Assembly: GCA_965222895.1 (NCBI GenBank)
Contig: CBDCVB010000001.1
Span: forward strand, 1,054,001-1,118,000
Origin: Bin87 sp965222895
GTDB taxonomy: Bacteria > Chloroflexota > Dehalococcoidia > Lucifugimonadales > UBA3495
Length of the DNA stretch: 64,000 bases
Direction of reading: 5' to 3'
Part shown: one piece after another, positions 17,635-27,775 of the stretch
Numbering within the stretch: position 1 is the stretch's first letter
Layout: each line of letters opens with the position of its first letter
Program-made: the position numbers and the translations under genes
The notes under the pieces: generated by a model
Databases searched by the model: none
Told to the model about the DNA's origin: nothing
The model's input: only the letters and a program-made list of their open reading frames with translations

Positions 17635-19021
17635 GTGTTGACAAACTAAAATCAGTTGGGGTACCCCGAGCTGATTCTGGCTTGCCATACACAGTCAGCG
17701 GTGCCGGGAGCTAGCTCCCGGCGTTGGTGTTCTCCGCTCATCCGGGTCGGTTTCGCCGTTGGTTGGACCAACGGCCAGCGCCGGCCCGTTGCGGAGCATC
17801 ACCCCACTGCCTGTAGGGAGGGTCAACAGGTTACGCAGGTTGACCGCTGCGTTCAGATTTCGGTCGTGTATTACGTTGCAATTCCCGCACCGCCAGATTG
17901 GTTCCCGCTTGAGTTTCGCGTTTACGTTCTGGCAGTTTGAGCAGGTCTTGCTGGAGGGATAGCAGCAGTGGGCGAGCTGTACCTCGCAGTGATGCCACTG
18001 GCCTTTGTAGATGATTTGGCGCTTGATTGCACCCATGCCGGCGTCGGCTTGGGCTTTGGGTGTGCGGCCTTGCATCATGCCGGCGACGTTGAGGTCCTCA
18101 ATGACCGGCCGCTGGAACTTGTGGACCAGCTGGGAGGTCATCTGGCGCTGGGCGTTGTGACGCAGGCCGACGCAGCGTCGGTTGAGTTTGTCGAGGCGTC
18201 GTTGGGCTTGCCACCAGCCCCGGCTGCCGGTGGTGCGGCGTGCCTGGGCGCGTTGCCAGCGGCGTAGTTTGCGCTGGGCTTGGTAGTAAGCCCTGGGGTT
18301 TTCCCAGGTCTGGCCCTCACTGTCGGTGGCGTGCGGGTTGATGCCGGTGTCTACTGCCCCCTGGTGGATGCGGGTGTCTGGCGCTGGCGGCAGGATGGGC
18401 TGCTGCCAGTATTTGATGCTGAGCAGCCAGCGGCCGTTCTGGCGCTTGATGTGGGCTTCGTACACGATGCCTTTGGGCAGTGTGTGGCGTAACTTGACGG
18501 AACCTAATCCCGGGAACTGGATGCGGCGTTTGCCATGGTACTTGATCTGGGCGACGCCGGAAGCGGCGCGGAATGAACCGGTGCCAGTGTGCCGCCGCTT
18601 CTTGAACTTTGGCGGGCCAGCCTTATGTTCAGGGTCGCGCCAGTTTTTGATGGCGTTGCCGAAGTCCATGAAGGCGCCCTCGGCGACGCGGCTAGCGACT
18701 GTGGTGGCGAAGGGGTAGTCGGTGCGTTTGCAGGAGTTGAAGGCTTTGTAGAGGTCCTGCCAGGAGGGCCAGGGCAGTCGGTTGGTGCGGCAGCAGCGTT
18801 GAGTGGCGAGGCAGAGGTTGTAGACGAATCTGTTGATGCCAATGGCGCGGCGGCAGTAGTGTCCTGCCTGACGGTGAGGTGTATAGGGACGGGATAGCCG
18901 GCGGGTAGCCAGCCGTCGGGACAGGATGAACGGTTGCGTCGGTTACGTTTTGGCTTAGATTTAGTCATCATGCTCTTTTACTGCTTTCACTGTTTCCTAT
19001 TAGTTTGTCCACAGGCCCTAG
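17635..19021 (-). mobile_element. TnpB-bearing element with inverted TGTTGACAAA-type ends
   Basis: The element's 5' end (right side) reads CTAGGGCCTGTGGACAAACT. Its 3' end (left side) reads TTTTAGTTTGTCAACAC. The two ends are therefore inverted versions of TGTTGACAAACTAA, which is unusual for IS200/IS605-type elements. No tnpA is present. The 5' end is shared with 35093-35150, and a related pair of ends encloses 61806-62039. IS701 has inserted in the CTAG at its right border. Confidence 0.55.
17695..18971 (-). pseudogene. tnpB: TnpB RNA-guided nuclease homologue, frameshifted
   Basis: RuvC-like TnpB. The RuvC-I Asp lies in GAVDTGINPHATD, the RuvC-II Glu in VIEDLNVAGMM, a zinc finger in CSNCQNVNAK...WRCGNC, and the RuvC-III Asp in HDRNLNAAVNL. 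The first about 40 residues (18850-18971, KRNRRNRSSCPDGWLPAGYP) are in another frame. Comparison with the relic at 35093, which reads QQDYYCRRAIGI where this copy reads RQDTTAAAP, places a 1-bp deletion near 18861. A reRNA would be expected at the 3' end near 17640-17700 but cannot be shown by eye. Confidence 0.82.
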
Positions 19022-20485
19022 TACTACAACGACGGGTTTAGGATGGCGGCTCCATCCTGCCTTCACGGCGGGCGGAGCGGCGTCTCTGGTGGGAGCGGCG
19101 CGCCCGCTCGTTGCGTAGCTGCGTATCCTCCAGCCACCGCAGCAACTCCTCTGGCCCGAACCGTTCCCGGGGCAGCATCTCCCGAACCACCCGGCACACT
19201 TGGGGACGGGTGATCCGAGGCATCTTTTTCCCCCCAAGCCTGCTGCAGGCCCAGCAGGAAAGCTCCACCCAGCAGGCACATGGCTATGTGGTGATGCCAG
19301 CCAGCCCAACTGCGGGTCTCGTATTCGTCCAGGCCCACGTCGCCCTTCTCCGTCTCGAACTCCGTTTCAATGGGCCACCTGGAACCGCCCACGTAGGCCA
19401 GGGTCTCCAGGGGAGTATCCTCGGCAGCGTTGGACAGGTAGTAGCGGGGTTCGCTGCCGTCCAGGTTCCGGCGGTAGACGGCCCATGCCTCCTGGCCCGG
19501 CTTGCCCTTTCGGGTTACCCGCACCCGCTGGGCGCAGAACATATAGCTCCGCGGCCCCTGGCTTCCCTGGGCCACCGTTATCTCCCGCCAGGCCTCATCC
19601 GGCAACTGGTCACTGCGTTGCTCCATGGTACGACGCTGCCCGTCCCTGAGCCTGGGCTTGCGGGGGCGCCCGGACCCCTGAGCCCCCGGACTGGTCCAGG
19701 CCGACTCCCACGCAGGCTCCAGGGGCCAGACCGGAGTGCTGCCCGGAACGTCCAGCACGTAGCGCATCCCCAGGGCCGCCAGGGACTCCCGAAAGGACGG
19801 CGACATCCCGAAGGCGTCGTCCCCGGCCACCCATCCGGCCTTGAGGTGGCCCAGCTCCAGGGCCCGCTCCAGCAGTTCCAGGGCCAACTCCGTCTTCGAC
19901 CGGTAGCTCCGCCGCTCCTCGGGCACCGCCGCCGCCGCACAGCGGCCCTGATCCGAGGTCCAACTCTCCGGCAGATACAGCCCTTTGTCCACCAATGCCC
20001 GTCCCAGCGGGCTGACGTAGGCCAGGAACATCCCACCCTGGCAGTTGGCCACCTTGCCCAGCCGGCCGCAGTACTGCCGGGCTACCCCCACGGACTTCCT
20101 CCCCTGCTTGGGAAAGTCGCTGCCGTCCAACACCCACACCGCCTCGGGGTGCCCCAGCCTGGGGGCCAGGTATTCCTGCAGCCGCCCGATCACTGTCGCA
20201 TCGGACCACCGGGCCTCGGTCAGAAAACGCTGCATCGCCCGGGCCGAGATGCCCACCGATTCCGACAGGTTCTCGGCGTTGCGCCGCTCCCCAGCCTGCA
20301 CCAGCAGCCCCTGAAGATAGTTTCGGCTGTGCTCCCGCCACTGCTTGCGGCCGAAGGAGGCCGCAAAGAAGGCGTGAAATTCCTGAAAGCACTCGTAGAC
20401 CCGCTTGAAGCTCGCCGCATCCATCACCCAAACCACCCACTATCATCTTGACAACTATCCTACCAAACAACCCGTCGTTGTAGTA
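19022..20485 (-). mobile_element. IS701-family insertion sequence
   Basis: Perfect inverted repeats read CCTAGTACTACAACGACGGG plus TT at both borders (19017-19038 and 20469-20490). The outer CTAG on each side fits the 4-bp CTAG target duplication of IS701. The insertion fell exactly between the TnpB element's end and the 3' end of the PcfJ-like gene. Confidence 0.85.
19038..20436 (-). pseudogene. IS701-family transposase with a C-terminal +1 shift
   Basis: The frame from 20436 has VLDGSDFPKQG, GDDAFGMSPSFRE and SRWPIETEFETEKGDVGLDEYE, the three catalytic regions. It then leaves the family sequence at a G6A5 tract (19227-19237). The correct C-terminus, KMPRITRPQVCRVVREMLPR, continues in the next frame to 19038. 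A 1-base indel in the homopolymer, a sequencing error or real frameshifting would each explain it. The catalytic core is intact. Confidence 0.82.
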
Positions 20486-23461
20486 CTAGGATGGCAACTC
20501 TCCATCGGTGGCGTGGGTTTGAGTTTTCAAGATGTCTTCCGGCAGTGTGGCGCGGACGTCGTGCGGCAGTGTGCGGGCGTGTGCCCAAAAGCCGGCGTTG
20601 TTCGCGAACGTGGATGAGTGGGCGTAGGCGTCGCGGTATTGATGCAGAATTTGTTCTGCGATGTGCGTGATGTCCGCCTGCTGCTCGGTGGTGGCGGCGA
20701 TGGTCTGGCGGACGCTCCAGTGGTCGATGTCTCGTTGTATCGAGAAAAACGAGGTTCGCTCTTCAGGGCGTTGTTCGTGCGCCACGGTGAAGAATCTTGC
20801 GGTGCCGTCGAACCCGTGTTGGTGGTCGTGGTAGATAGAACTCTCGGGATGTAGCCAGTTTTGCTGTAGCAGCTGGTGCTGGTTGTTGAGTGGTACGACT
20901 CTGTAACCGTCCATGCTCTGCTCGTGCAACAGGCTGTGCCAGATTTGTTCTAATCACCGTTGTGCTATGAAGTCGTGAACCCACTGTTGCGTTAGTTCTT
21001 CGGCGGGTTGAGCGTTGGGGTGTGTGATGGACTGTTGCTGGAGTTCCAGCCACGTGGTGCATTCCAGGGTTTGGTGGTTTTGGTCGAGATACTCGACGTA
21101 GGCGGCGACGCAGTCGACGGATTCGTGGATGTGGATATCCTGGTTGTCGTGGTGTCGGCAGGCCAAAGCGGCAGCGTGGCGGTAGTTGGGGCTAAAGCTC
21201 TTGATGGTGGTTCGGTAGAAGTGTGTCGAGTCGGCGACGATGTAATCGTAGTTGAGGTTGTTGGTCGTCACCTGGGCAAGCGCCATCACGAGCAGGCGTT
21301 GCACGGCGTGGTCCTGCCCTTGGTTGGTCTGCAGAGCGCGTTGGACGTCAGCCAGAGATAGCTGGGAGGCTTTGTCCCAATGCTGTGCGGGGAATCCGCG
21401 TGTCGTGAGGTAACGTTTGGTGAACTGGTTGAGCTCCTGGGCGGATTGTGGTGCGCCAGATGGGTCTGGTTCAAGGATGTTGTGCCATAGGTACACGACT
21501 GCCGCCATGGGATTTGAGGCGGCGGTTTGTGCTAGGTGCGGGCCGGCGGCAGCAACGATGTTGTAGATGTCGATGTTGGGTGGGATGCCCGTAAGCGAGA
21601 GCGCGAGGTGATAGGTTGCTGTGTCGAGCAGTTGCGTGATGGCGGTGTGCAGGTTTTGTGAAATCTCACGGTCTGCCGTCAAGGCAGCGGCGAGGTGGGG
21701 AGGCAGCAGTTTTTCGATGCCGCGGCGATGGCGGTAAACGACGTCGGCAGTGGGCGGTTTGATGAGCCGGCCTTGGTCGAATATCTCGGGCCAGGGTGTG
21801 GCCAGGACTTCCGCGATGCGTGAAGTGACGGCGATGGTGATGGACTGGCGGCTGGTCCAGGCCGCTGGCTGGTTTTCCAGATGTTTTGAGTCGGGATGGG
21901 GCAATGTCTGTCCCAGCCAATATGATTCATCGGCATCGATCATGATGCAGCCGTTGGGTTGCTTGGTGAGTTTGATGAAGTCCCGGCCGGCGACGTGGAG
22001 GGTTACCGATTGGTGCGGCACCGTGTTGAGGCCATACGGCATCTGGAAGCTCTGCAAGCGTAAGAGCATATTCTCGTCGATTGCCTGCTGCAGGTGGTGG
22101 CCGCGTGCGTTGACGGCACGGGACCTTTTGGGACGTGGGCTGTTGCTGGGACAATGCCGGTCGTAAATGGATAGGTCTGAATGACGCAGGTAATGGAAGA
22201 ATGCCTTGGTTTGTGGGGTTGGGTAGCTGTCGGCGCCGGCAATCGAGATGTAGTGGCGAGCGATGGCGGATAGTATCCGCCATGCGGTGGCGAAGTTGGC
22301 GGGCGTGCTCAAGTTGATGCCGGTTTGGTGGAGTACCGCGAGGTCGTCGTAGCCGTTGATGTCGCAGCTGGCGACGCAACTCAACATCCGGTTGATGTTG
22401 TTCATATCGGCGGTCAGCTGTTTGAGAGTGGAGCCGCGCTCGGCTCTCGTCAGGGCGGCGGCCATCAGGGTGGCCCGAGTTGCCATTTGGAGGCTGGTTG
22501 CCTGCAGCAGGTGGTAGGGGGTGTATGCGCCTTTGGTGAAACGCTTGGCGATGGAATATGGTGGAGTGGCGCCGGTTTGCGCCATGAAGTCGCAGAGGAG
22601 GCGTACGCGGTTGACGTATTCTTGGTTCTTTTCGTGCGGAATCTCACGCATGATGCGGGTGTTGAGGTGGCCGAACGCCTGCCAAACCAGGTCGGTGTGC
22701 GCGTAGGTCGGCATATGGCTGTGGAAATGGTCTTGGGCTTCTGCGCTGATTTGCTGTGGAGTAAGGCCGGGTTGGCGGACTCTATGGTCGATGTCTTCGT
22801 GGTGCAGGCCCATCCAGAGGGTGAGGGCATTGGGGTTGAGCTGGTAGGTTTCTGCCAGCAGAGTGTCGTGGGTGACGACGGCGTTGAAGTGCCGAATGGT
22901 GGCGAACATTCCAGCGTATGTGGTGGTGCGGACTACTGTCTCTGGGCCCAGCAGCTGGTTGACCTGGTGCTGGATGAAGGCGTCGGGCTGACGTACGAAG
23001 CCGGGGAGCCCGCCTTTCAGGATGGTGTGAGCTAGCCGGTTGATGGCGAAGTTGATCGCCTTGCTGTCCTGTCGGTGGGACTCAGCGGTGGAGTCGTATG
23101 ATGGATACTGTGCTAAGCCAAGAGATTCCCTAGTGTAGGGTTGCATCCAATCGTTGACGACGGTTTGGACGATGTCGTGGGCTTGGGCTAGCATTGAATC
23201 GATCAACGCGGTGGCGGAAAGATTGTCTTTGGAATGCATTTGGCGCAGCGGCACTGCATCGGCGGTGCCGTCGGGGAGCATTGTGATGCTGCGTGGTGTT
23301 GCGGAGACTTCCGTGGTGTGCTCGGGGTCGAACGTGATACAGGCGCCGTCGATGTGGAAGGCGCGTCTTTTGAACTTGGGGGCAGCAACCAGAAATGCTT
23401 CGGTGTTGATGAAGTCCAGTATCTGGCGAGCGGTGGGAGGTCGCTTCAGTGTTGTGGTCAT
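20486..23461 (-). pseudogene. Large PcfJ-like protein with an in-frame TGA
   Basis: One continuous frame of about 990 codons with a single TGA at 20954-20956. Upstream are 835 residues with no recognised domain, rich in His, Gln and Thr. Downstream, WHSLLHEQSMDGYRVVPLNN and the following FFSIQRD...WSVRQTIAATTE resemble the PcfJ-like C-terminal domain found in mobile-element and phage genes. The last codon is TAG from the CTAG of the IS701 insertion, so the native end may be lost. The TGA may be a nonsense mutation or the boundary of two coupled genes. Function is unknown. Confidence 0.55.
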
Positions 23462-23505
23462 GGGGTAGTCGCTCCTCGGTATGATTTGCTGACGATAGTT
23501 AAACG

Positions 23506-23660
23506 CTAAACAACATTCGACGATGTCGCTGTTGGTTGCGATGCAACCGGCGTGAGCAAGCCGCGCAGGAAGGGGCTATCTCCCAAAGCCCGCAGGAAGA
23601 TTCCACGGGCGCCGTTTACGTCCCGGTCTATTCCGATAAAAGGCGGCGTGGAGTTCGATG
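23506..23660 (-). pseudogene. TnpB C-terminal relic
   Basis: It reads PPFIGIDRDVNGARGIFLRA then LGDSPFLRGLL, which is the post-zinc-finger end of TnpB/Fanzor-like proteins with the RuvC-III Asp (DRDVNGAR). The zinc finger and all upstream parts are missing. It sits just upstream of the PcfJ-like gene start. The following 23661-23958 shows no gene. Confidence 0.6.
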
Positions 23661-23958
23661 CAGGTTTTATCGGTGATGTTGGCCACTGTCGTCCTCTGGT
23701 TGGAAACGTGTTGCAGGCTACGGATTGGTGTTAGCTCCGGGCCGGGAGTGAATGCCGGTGTTGGCTTCAGGTAAGGTCGCGGTGATCATTTGATGGTGTG
23801 GTCCACGCGTTGGTTGATGGGTGGTTTGCTCCTCGCCGTGGACTTGGTGCTTTAGACAGGTTAAAAGGGGCCAACCGCGACGGCTTGAGCAACTGGAAAA
23901 AGCCAAAGCGGCGGAGCTATGGTGTGTGTCGGCATGGCCACTGTGTTGCTGGATGTGG

Positions 23959-24213
23959 TCAGCATTCCAGTGCTTCGGAGATGTCGCCAGCGTTGATCAT
24001 CTGGACGGTGAGGGGTGGGAGCTCCGAATAGTGAGGCGGGCCGATATCCGCGATGTGGTCGGCGTTGAACGAGTACTGGAGATTCTCGTCGTCGATGTGC
24101 GAGGTGAATGCATCGCGGGCCTGCTCTGGCGATTCGGCGATGCAAGCCAGAGTTATGAAGCTGGTGCCGTTTACGGCTTTGGTGATGTAAACGTGCATGG
24201 GGTGGGGTGTCAT
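23959..24213 (-). CDS. Small hypothetical protein
   Basis: 84 residues, no family recognised. It looks soluble and acidic, with ITLACIAESPEQARDAFTSH in the middle and no membrane segment. The second methionine (MHVYITKAVNG) may be the real start, and no strong ribosome site marks either. It lies downstream of hflC on the same strand, separated by about 263 bases in which no gene is evident. Confidence 0.45.
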   Translation of the reverse strand: MTPHPMHVYITKAVNGTSFITLACIAESPEQARDAFTSHIDDENLQYSFNADHIADIGPPHYSELPPLTVQMINAGDISEALEC

Positions 24214-24476
24214 CCAGGCTACTGCGTCCGCATAGCGGCTGGGTGCAAGGAGTTGGTGAAACTTGGTGGACGGTGTAGTGTGGCCATTGCTTCCCAGATT
24301 CGATGGGGTGAATCTGGGTTGGTAGCGTCGTGGGGATTGGGCATGATGTCGGAATGGGGAGGTGTGTGATGCCCTTTGCGAAGGTTATCGGAGTAAGGGT
24401 TTTGCAGGTTTGCGGGTTTTGCAACCTGTCTTGAGGCGGGGCTTTTGTGCCGGCTGATGACAGGTTGGGACGGTGT

Positions 24477-25475
24477 TTACGGGTTTTGGCCACGCTGAGG
24501 TTGGGCGCGTCTGCCCAGGGGTGGGTTGAGCAAGGTTTGCAGGTAGTTGTCGGATTCAGCGGTCATAATGATGGTGGCGCCGGGTCGGATGGAGGTTTCG
24601 TAGGATTCAAGCGTACGCAGGAACCGGTAGAATTCCGGGTCTTCGGAGAGGGCCTGTTGCACTATGGCGATAGCGCGGGCATCGCCGAGTCCCCGTATTT
24701 GGCGGGCGTCGCGTTGCGCTTCGGCGACGATGATGTCTGCTTCCGCTTGGACGGTAGCCGTACGTTCGCTGTATTGCTCCTCACCGTCGGCGCGGTGACG
24801 GGCTGCGACGCGTTGGCGTTCGGCGTGCAGACGTTTGATGATGGAGTTGGTGACCTGCGGCGGGAAGTCGGCTCTCTTGATGTCGGCGCTGATGATGGAG
24901 ATGCCGTACTTCTGCAGCAGGACTGCTTCCGCGATACGGGCATGGATACGTTGCGCGATGTTGTCGCGGGCGCCGATGAGGCTTTCGTACTCGGGGAGGC
25001 CTTCCTCGTTGTTGACGATATTGCCGTCGGCGTCAAGCTTGGGCCGGGCGCCGATCACCTCGGTGCGGTCGTGTTCCGCGATGGTGTCGCGCATGGCTGA
25101 GTAGGTGATGGTTTGGAGACGTTTGTGGGCGTTGGCCTCGTTACGAAGTGTCTTCCTGAATTGCAACGGGTCCGTGATGCGGTACCGGATGACGATGTCG
25201 ATAACGAGTCGTTCTTTGTCCCGATCTGGTACTTCTCGAGGCGGAATATCGGCGCGTAGGGTGCGTTTGTCGATTCGTTGCACGGTATCCATGAACGGCA
25301 GGGGAACCTTGATCTTGAGTCCGGGAGTGGTGTGGACCTTTTTTACTTCGCCGAACCGGAATTGAAGCGCATACTGGGTCTCGTCGACGGCGTAGAGGGC
25401 GCCGTTGACGAAAGCAAGCGCGATGATGGTGGAGAGGAAAGCTACTGCGATGATGAGCAGGGTGCGGGCGGTCAT
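24477..25475 (-). CDS. hflC: HflC-like SPFH-domain protein
   Basis: HflC with HflK forms a membrane cage that restrains the FtsH protease. The 332 residues start with a membrane segment (about residues 7-27). The SPFH domain follows with GLKIKVPLPFMDTVQRIDKR and the HflC-type block YGISIISADIKRADFPPQVT, then a helical region (QAEADIIVAEAQRDARQIRG) and LSEDPEFYRFLRTLESYE near the end. GAGGT precedes ATG 25475. It follows hflK by 65 bases. The usual chromosomal neighbours (hflX, miaA, ftsH) are absent, and the pair sits inside a mobile island. Confidence 0.9.
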   Translation of the reverse strand: MTARTLLIIAVAFLSTIIALAFVNGALYAVDETQYALQFRFGEVKKVHTTPGLKIKVPLPFMDTVQRIDKRTLRADIPPREVPDRDKERLVIDIVIRYRITDPLQFRKTLRNEANAHKRLQTITYSAMRDTIAEHDRTEVIGARPKLDADGNIVNNEEGLPEYESLIGARDNIAQRIHARIAEAVLLQKYGISIISADIKRADFPPQVTNSIIKRLHAERQRVAARHRADGEEQYSERTATVQAEADIIVAEAQRDARQIRGLGDARAIAIVQQALSEDPEFYRFLRTLESYETSIRPGATIIMTAESDNYLQTLLNPPLGRRAQPQRGQNP

Positions 25476-25540
25476 GTTGTGTTACCTCGATGTGTGGCGG
25501 TGTGCGGGCTTCGTTGAGTCGGGTGTTGACGAGGGGGCGT

Positions 25541-26605
25541 CTACGGGGTTGGGATGATGCGGCTTCCAGTGCCGCTGCCGGCGTCGAGTATCACGCTGGG
25601 CGGGTTGTCGCCGGTGACGATTATCTGGTGTAGCCGTGGCAACACCCGGTCGATGGTTTCGAGGTACATACGCGAGGCGATGATCTCCGGTGAAGCTTTG
25701 TATTCATTGAGTATGTTCGTAAAGCGGTCTGCTTCGGCGGTGGCGGCGGCGATACGTTCGGCGCGGTACGCTTGGGCTTGCTGGACGAGCTGCTTGGCCA
25801 AGCCCCGGGCTTTGGGCAGGGTGTCGGACTCGAAGGCGAGTGCCTCGTTGATGCGGGTTTCCTTCTCCTCACGGGCTCGCAGGACGTCGTCGAAGGCTTC
25901 CTGCACGGTGTCGGGAGCCTTGACTTCCTGGAGTTGTACGGACGTGAGCCGGATGCCGGTTTCGTACTCGTCTAGTATCTCCTGCGCTACTTCCATGATT
26001 TCGCGTTCGATGGTCTCGCGGTCGGTGATGAGCGCCTCGTCGATGGTGCGTTGACCAAAGGCGCGTCGCATCGCTATTTCAAGGGTGTCCTTGAGGCTCT
26101 GGCCATCGGGGCGGCCGACGGGATGAGAGCGGTGCGTCTTGGCGCGGTCTTTGTCCCAGTACTCGAAGGAATGGCCGGGGTCGTCGGCGTGAAACAGGTA
26201 CTTGTTGAGGTCGGATATGCGGTACTGGGCCACAATCTGGACCTCGACGAGGTTGAGGTCTCCGGTAATCATGGTGGCGGCGTTGATGTCGCGTTGCCAC
26301 TCCTCTCCGGTGAGCACGTCGATTCTGTCAGAGGGCAGGCTGTTGAAGCCGACCTCAGCGGAGCGGTTTTCGCTCACCTGTATGATGTCCTTGTGTCCGA
26401 CTGGCGCGGGCCAATTCCAGTGGAAGCCCTCGGCGGTCACCGGCTCGGCAGCAGCGGCGCCGAAGATCCGTATGGCGGCGGCCTGACCGGGTTTGACGGT
26501 GTACATACCGGTTAGGCTCCAGATGATGGCGATCACGGCAAAAGCGGCCAGGATGACGCTGAACAGTATTTTGGTTTCGCCGACGCTGAGAATTTGCTCT
26601 CTCAT
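25541..26605 (-). CDS. hflK: HflK-like SPFH-domain protein
   Basis: 354 residues with an N-terminal membrane segment (about residues 14-33) and an SPFH domain. The latter has EGFHWNWPAPVGHKDIIQVS, ITGDLNLVEVQIVAQYRISD and RLTSVQLQEVKAPDTVQEAF, and leads into a long helical part (KQLVQQAQAYRAERIAAATA). GGAGT precedes ATG 26605. It pairs with hflC downstream as a heteromeric membrane scaffold. The N-terminal region is short and lacks the Gly-rich cytoplasmic tail of proteobacterial HflK. Confidence 0.9.
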   Translation of the reverse strand: MREQILSVGETKILFSVILAAFAVIAIIWSLTGMYTVKPGQAAAIRIFGAAAAEPVTAEGFHWNWPAPVGHKDIIQVSENRSAEVGFNSLPSDRIDVLTGEEWQRDINAATMITGDLNLVEVQIVAQYRISDLNKYLFHADDPGHSFEYWDKDRAKTHRSHPVGRPDGQSLKDTLEIAMRRAFGQRTIDEALITDRETIEREIMEVAQEILDEYETGIRLTSVQLQEVKAPDTVQEAFDDVLRAREEKETRINEALAFESDTLPKARGLAKQLVQQAQAYRAERIAAATAEADRFTNILNEYKASPEIIASRMYLETIDRVLPRLHQIIVTGDNPPSVILDAGSGTGSRIIPTP

Positions 26606-26701
26606 GGATGGGTTACTCCAGGTTGGTGTGGTCTTGGTGTGCTATGTGCTTGCTGCGAAGGTTATCGAAGAATCTGGAAAACTGCCGGGAATAAACCGGC
26701 G

Positions 26702-27142
26702 TCAGGAACCGGTGTGTACGAGTAGGCCACCCCACTCTGGGTCCCACTCGAATGATTCGATGAATACGTGGTTAATTACATCCTGCCGTGCCAGGATGGC
26801 AGCTTCGGGTATGGCGTAGGATTTGCATACCGCTTCGTATACGGTTGCCTCGGTGGGGTCGGGCAGGAAGCGTCCGTCTCGGACGATGACGCCAACGCTC
26901 ACACCCGGGGTAGGCATTCCGGTCCATCCAGACCGGTGTTGCACTTTGTGGATTCCGTCCGGTGTGCCCTCCGGCGCCCGTAAGTCGAGCAATATCTGCA
27001 TATAGTCGGCTCTTGACTGCTGTCTGGTGGTGTACGGCTTTGCTTCGAACTCGGCGTACGATTTCTGGTCATAGATTGACCAGGACATACGGTAGTTTTT
27101 GTCGTCCCAGTTTCCGATGGTCATGGATGATGTATTCGTCAT
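26702..27142 (-). CDS. Hypothetical protein upstream of hflK
   Basis: 146 residues, not recognised. AGGAG lies 9 bases before ATG 27142, so the gene is likely real. It is rich in Trp and Tyr (IGNWDDKNYRMSWSIYDQKS; SFEWDPEWGGLLVHTG), has no membrane segment, and is probably soluble. It lies 96 bases upstream of hflK on the same strand and could be part of that operon. Confidence 0.55.
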   Translation of the reverse strand: MTNTSSMTIGNWDDKNYRMSWSIYDQKSYAEFEAKPYTTRQQSRADYMQILLDLRAPEGTPDGIHKVQHRSGWTGMPTPGVSVGVIVRDGRFLPDPTEATVYEAVCKSYAIPEAAILARQDVINHVFIESFEWDPEWGGLLVHTGS

Positions 27143-27303
27143 ATGGGTGTACTCCTGATGGTGTGGAGTTGTGTCCGGGAGCCGGCTTTAGTCGGCACGG
27201 GACCCTTGGGAAGTTGAATCCGTAGGGAGGGACGCGTGCCGTGCGCGTTGCGGTCGTCTACGGCGCTGGAGTGCGGGTGCGGTGCTGGGTTGGAGGCGGC
27301 CCT

Positions 27304-27564
27304 TCACGGCAGTGTGGCGTCAGAGCCGCGCTTTTTGGTGGCGATGGAGGCAGAAATCGTAACGAGTGAGACTAAAAGTAATATCGCTGCCGTGATGGAC
27401 AGCGCATAGGCGGTGTTGAGGTTTGGGCCTCCGTCTTTCTGCTGGCCGAGCGGGAACGCGGCGTGGACGAGCGTGATCAACGCCGATGTGATGAGGCCGG
27501 TGGCCTGTCCGTCGTGCGGGATTCCGTTGAGTGAAAGTAGGTACCAGAGCGTGTCTACATTCAG
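27304..27564 (-). CDS. Small membrane protein without an ATG start
   Basis: An open frame of about 86 codons ending TGA 27306-27304. It starts around LNVDTLWYLLSLNGIPHDGQ and has an amphipathic middle part. A clear membrane helix, ALSITAAILLLVSLVTISAS, is followed by the basic tail TKKRGSDATLP. CAGGAG lies just upstream, but the available starts are CTG or ATT, with a TAA further up. It may be a 5'-truncated gene or use a rare start. No family recognised. Confidence 0.45.
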   Translation of the reverse strand: MNVDTLWYLLSLNGIPHDGQATGLITSALITLVHAAFPLGQQKDGGPNLNTAYALSITAAILLLVSLVTISASIATKKRGSDATLP

Positions 27565-27775
27565 GATCTCCTGAATGTGTTAACACTGTGTTTCAGGCGA
27601 CTAACAACAGAGGTTGAGTTCTGTCGTAGGCCTTGTGCGCCGGACCTTGGTCTCCGTGCGTGGAGAGCGCCATCGCGCTACTGGTTGGCTTGATTTCGCT
27701 TTCGATGCGGAGTTGAGGCTCTTTGCAAGTGGAATAGGCTATGTGTTGGCCTCCGTTAAGCCGTTGTGTGTCGAG

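Noticed and set aside
19111..20451. 446-residue plus-strand frame opposite the IS701 transposase
   Set aside because: Antisense shadow, rich in Pro, Gly and Arg. The transposase motifs are on the minus strand.
23861..24493. 210-residue minus-strand frame after hflC
   Set aside because: Arg/His/Pro-rich shadow with no family. The shorter 23959-24213 frame on the same strand looks more protein-like.
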